DNA of 20,992 bases from Lentisphaeria bacterium (GTDB lineage Bacteria; Verrucomicrobiota; Lentisphaeria; Victivallales; Victivallaceae): positions 1-20,992 of the forward strand of contig CAAGDG010000048.1 of NCBI GenBank assembly GCA_900768515.1, given 5' to 3'. Numbering within the stretch: position 1 is the first letter of the stretch; each line of letters starts with the position of its first letter. The translations under genes were made by a program, and so were the position numbers. Positions 20,449-20,992 of the stretch are shown piece after piece. Below the pieces are notes generated by a model. The model was given only the letters and a program-made list of their open reading frames with translations. It did no database searches and was not told where the DNA came from.

Positions 20449-20992
20449 ATGAAACGTACTCACTTCACCCTGATCGAACTTCTGGTCGTCATCGCGATCA
20501 TCGCAATCCTCGCCGCCATGCTGCTGCCTGCGTTGAATCAGGCTCGTCAGAAAGCGAAGGATATCAAATGCGTGAGCAATATCAAGCAAGTCGGCATGTA
20601 TCTGCTGATGTACGTCGACCAGAATGAGGGTAAGTTCCCCGGCATCAATGGCAATGGGAAGTCCAGCACCGACTGGAAGTGGATCGACTGCGCCTACAGT
20701 GTGCAGGACTCTTCCGTCGACAGCCGCACGGATACCGACGGAGTCTGGTTCACCCAGGAAACGGACAACTGCACAGCGAAGGGAGTCTTCGGCTGCCCCT
20801 CACAGGTCGCCTGTAAAGACAAACAGCGCACTTACAGCCGTCATTTCGGCATCAATGACTACGTTGCCAGCAACAGTCCCAATGTGGCGGCCGAATACAA
20901 AAAAGTCGTATCGCTCGGTTCGATCAAATCGGCCCCGTCGCGGGCGATGATCTTTGATATCGCCTTCCCCAACAGCAGCGGCTGGTACAACC
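20449..20992 (+). CDS. Prepilin-type N-terminal cleavage/methylation domain protein (pseudopilin-like), 3' end outside window
   Basis: At least 181 residues are present. The N-terminus is MKRTH then FTLIELLVVIAIIAILAAM, the class III signal recognised by prepilin peptidase. Cleavage is expected between His5 and Phe6, with Glu10 as the Glu5 of the mature chain, and the hydrophobic stretch forms the helix that anchors pilins. The helix continues as LLPALNQARQKAKDIKCVSN, followed by NIKQVGMYLLMYVDQNEGKFPG, a pattern common in the very numerous pseudopilin-like proteins of Lentisphaerae and Planctomycetes. The globular part has several cysteines and is cut by the window. Position -1 is His, not the usual Gly. 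The ATG at 20449 has AAGG 8 bases upstream. A role in a pilus, type II secretion or surface display cannot be decided. Confidence 0.9.
   Translation, partial: MKRTHFTLIELLVVIAIIAILAAMLLPALNQARQKAKDIKCVSNIKQVGMYLLMYVDQNEGKFPGINGNGKSSTDWKWIDCAYSVQDSSVDSRTDTDGVWFTQETDNCTAKGVFGCPSQVACKDKQRTYSRHFGINDYVASNSPNVAAEYKKVVSLGSIKSAPSRAMIFDIAFPNSSGWYN

Overview
The window is about 21 kb of GC-rich bacterial chromosome (roughly 60% G+C in coding regions, AT-rich at promoters). It carries fourteen complete or nearly complete genes plus two cut by the window ends, with short intergenic gaps and no rRNA, tRNA, CRISPR array or insertion sequence. The best guess for the host is an anaerobic Gram-negative bacterium of the Lentisphaerae (Victivallis-like) within the PVC group. 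This is inference. It rests on the prepilin signature at the right edge (a TLIELLVVIAIIAILAAMLL-type leader, typical of the many pseudopilin-like proteins of that phylum), an oxygen-sensitive pyruvate formate-lyase, an LPS heptosyltransferase, and many glycan-degrading genes with separate promoters.

Layout, left to right. Pyruvate formate-lyase (minus, 3' end outside the window) is divergent from a DUF4038/GH140-like glycosidase. That gene converges on a GT9 heptosyltransferase (minus), which is divergent from an mreB-DUF2156 pair. A strong bidirectional terminator at 6406-6447 separates this pair from a convergent membrane GT4 phosphoglycosyl transferase with an added Rossmann-like C-terminus (minus). 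Next come a GH38-like (DUF5054) protein (plus), a two-gene minus operon (repeat-bearing lipoprotein, then macro domain protein), and a divergent plus operon of a LOG-family protein followed by a secreted PL8-type polysaccharide lyase. After a terminator come a sugar isomerase/epimerase-like TIM barrel (minus) and, divergent from it, a GH2 beta-mannosidase coupled to a serine beta-lactamase-like hydrolase (plus). The last gene is the start of a prepilin-type protein.

Two themes run through the window. One is cell envelope: mreB, heptosyltransferase, polyprenyl-phosphate glycosyl transferase, lipoprotein and prepilin. The other is catabolism of complex glycans: the PL8 lyase, with a signal peptide, would act outside the cytoplasm, while the GH2, GH38-like and DUF4038 enzymes show no signal peptide and would trim imported oligosaccharides. 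The isomerase could feed sugars onward and pyruvate formate-lyase belongs to the fermentative end of metabolism.

Promoters are unusually readable. Six of the eight clear ones have a TTGAAA or TTGCAT-type -35 and a TATATT/TATACT-type -10 at 17 bp, and they were used to choose several start codons. No convincing new multi-gene system was found. The observations most worth checking are the mreB-DUF2156 coupling, the GT4/Rossmann fusion, the terminator that folds like a tRNA minihelix, and the lipoprotein-macro operon.
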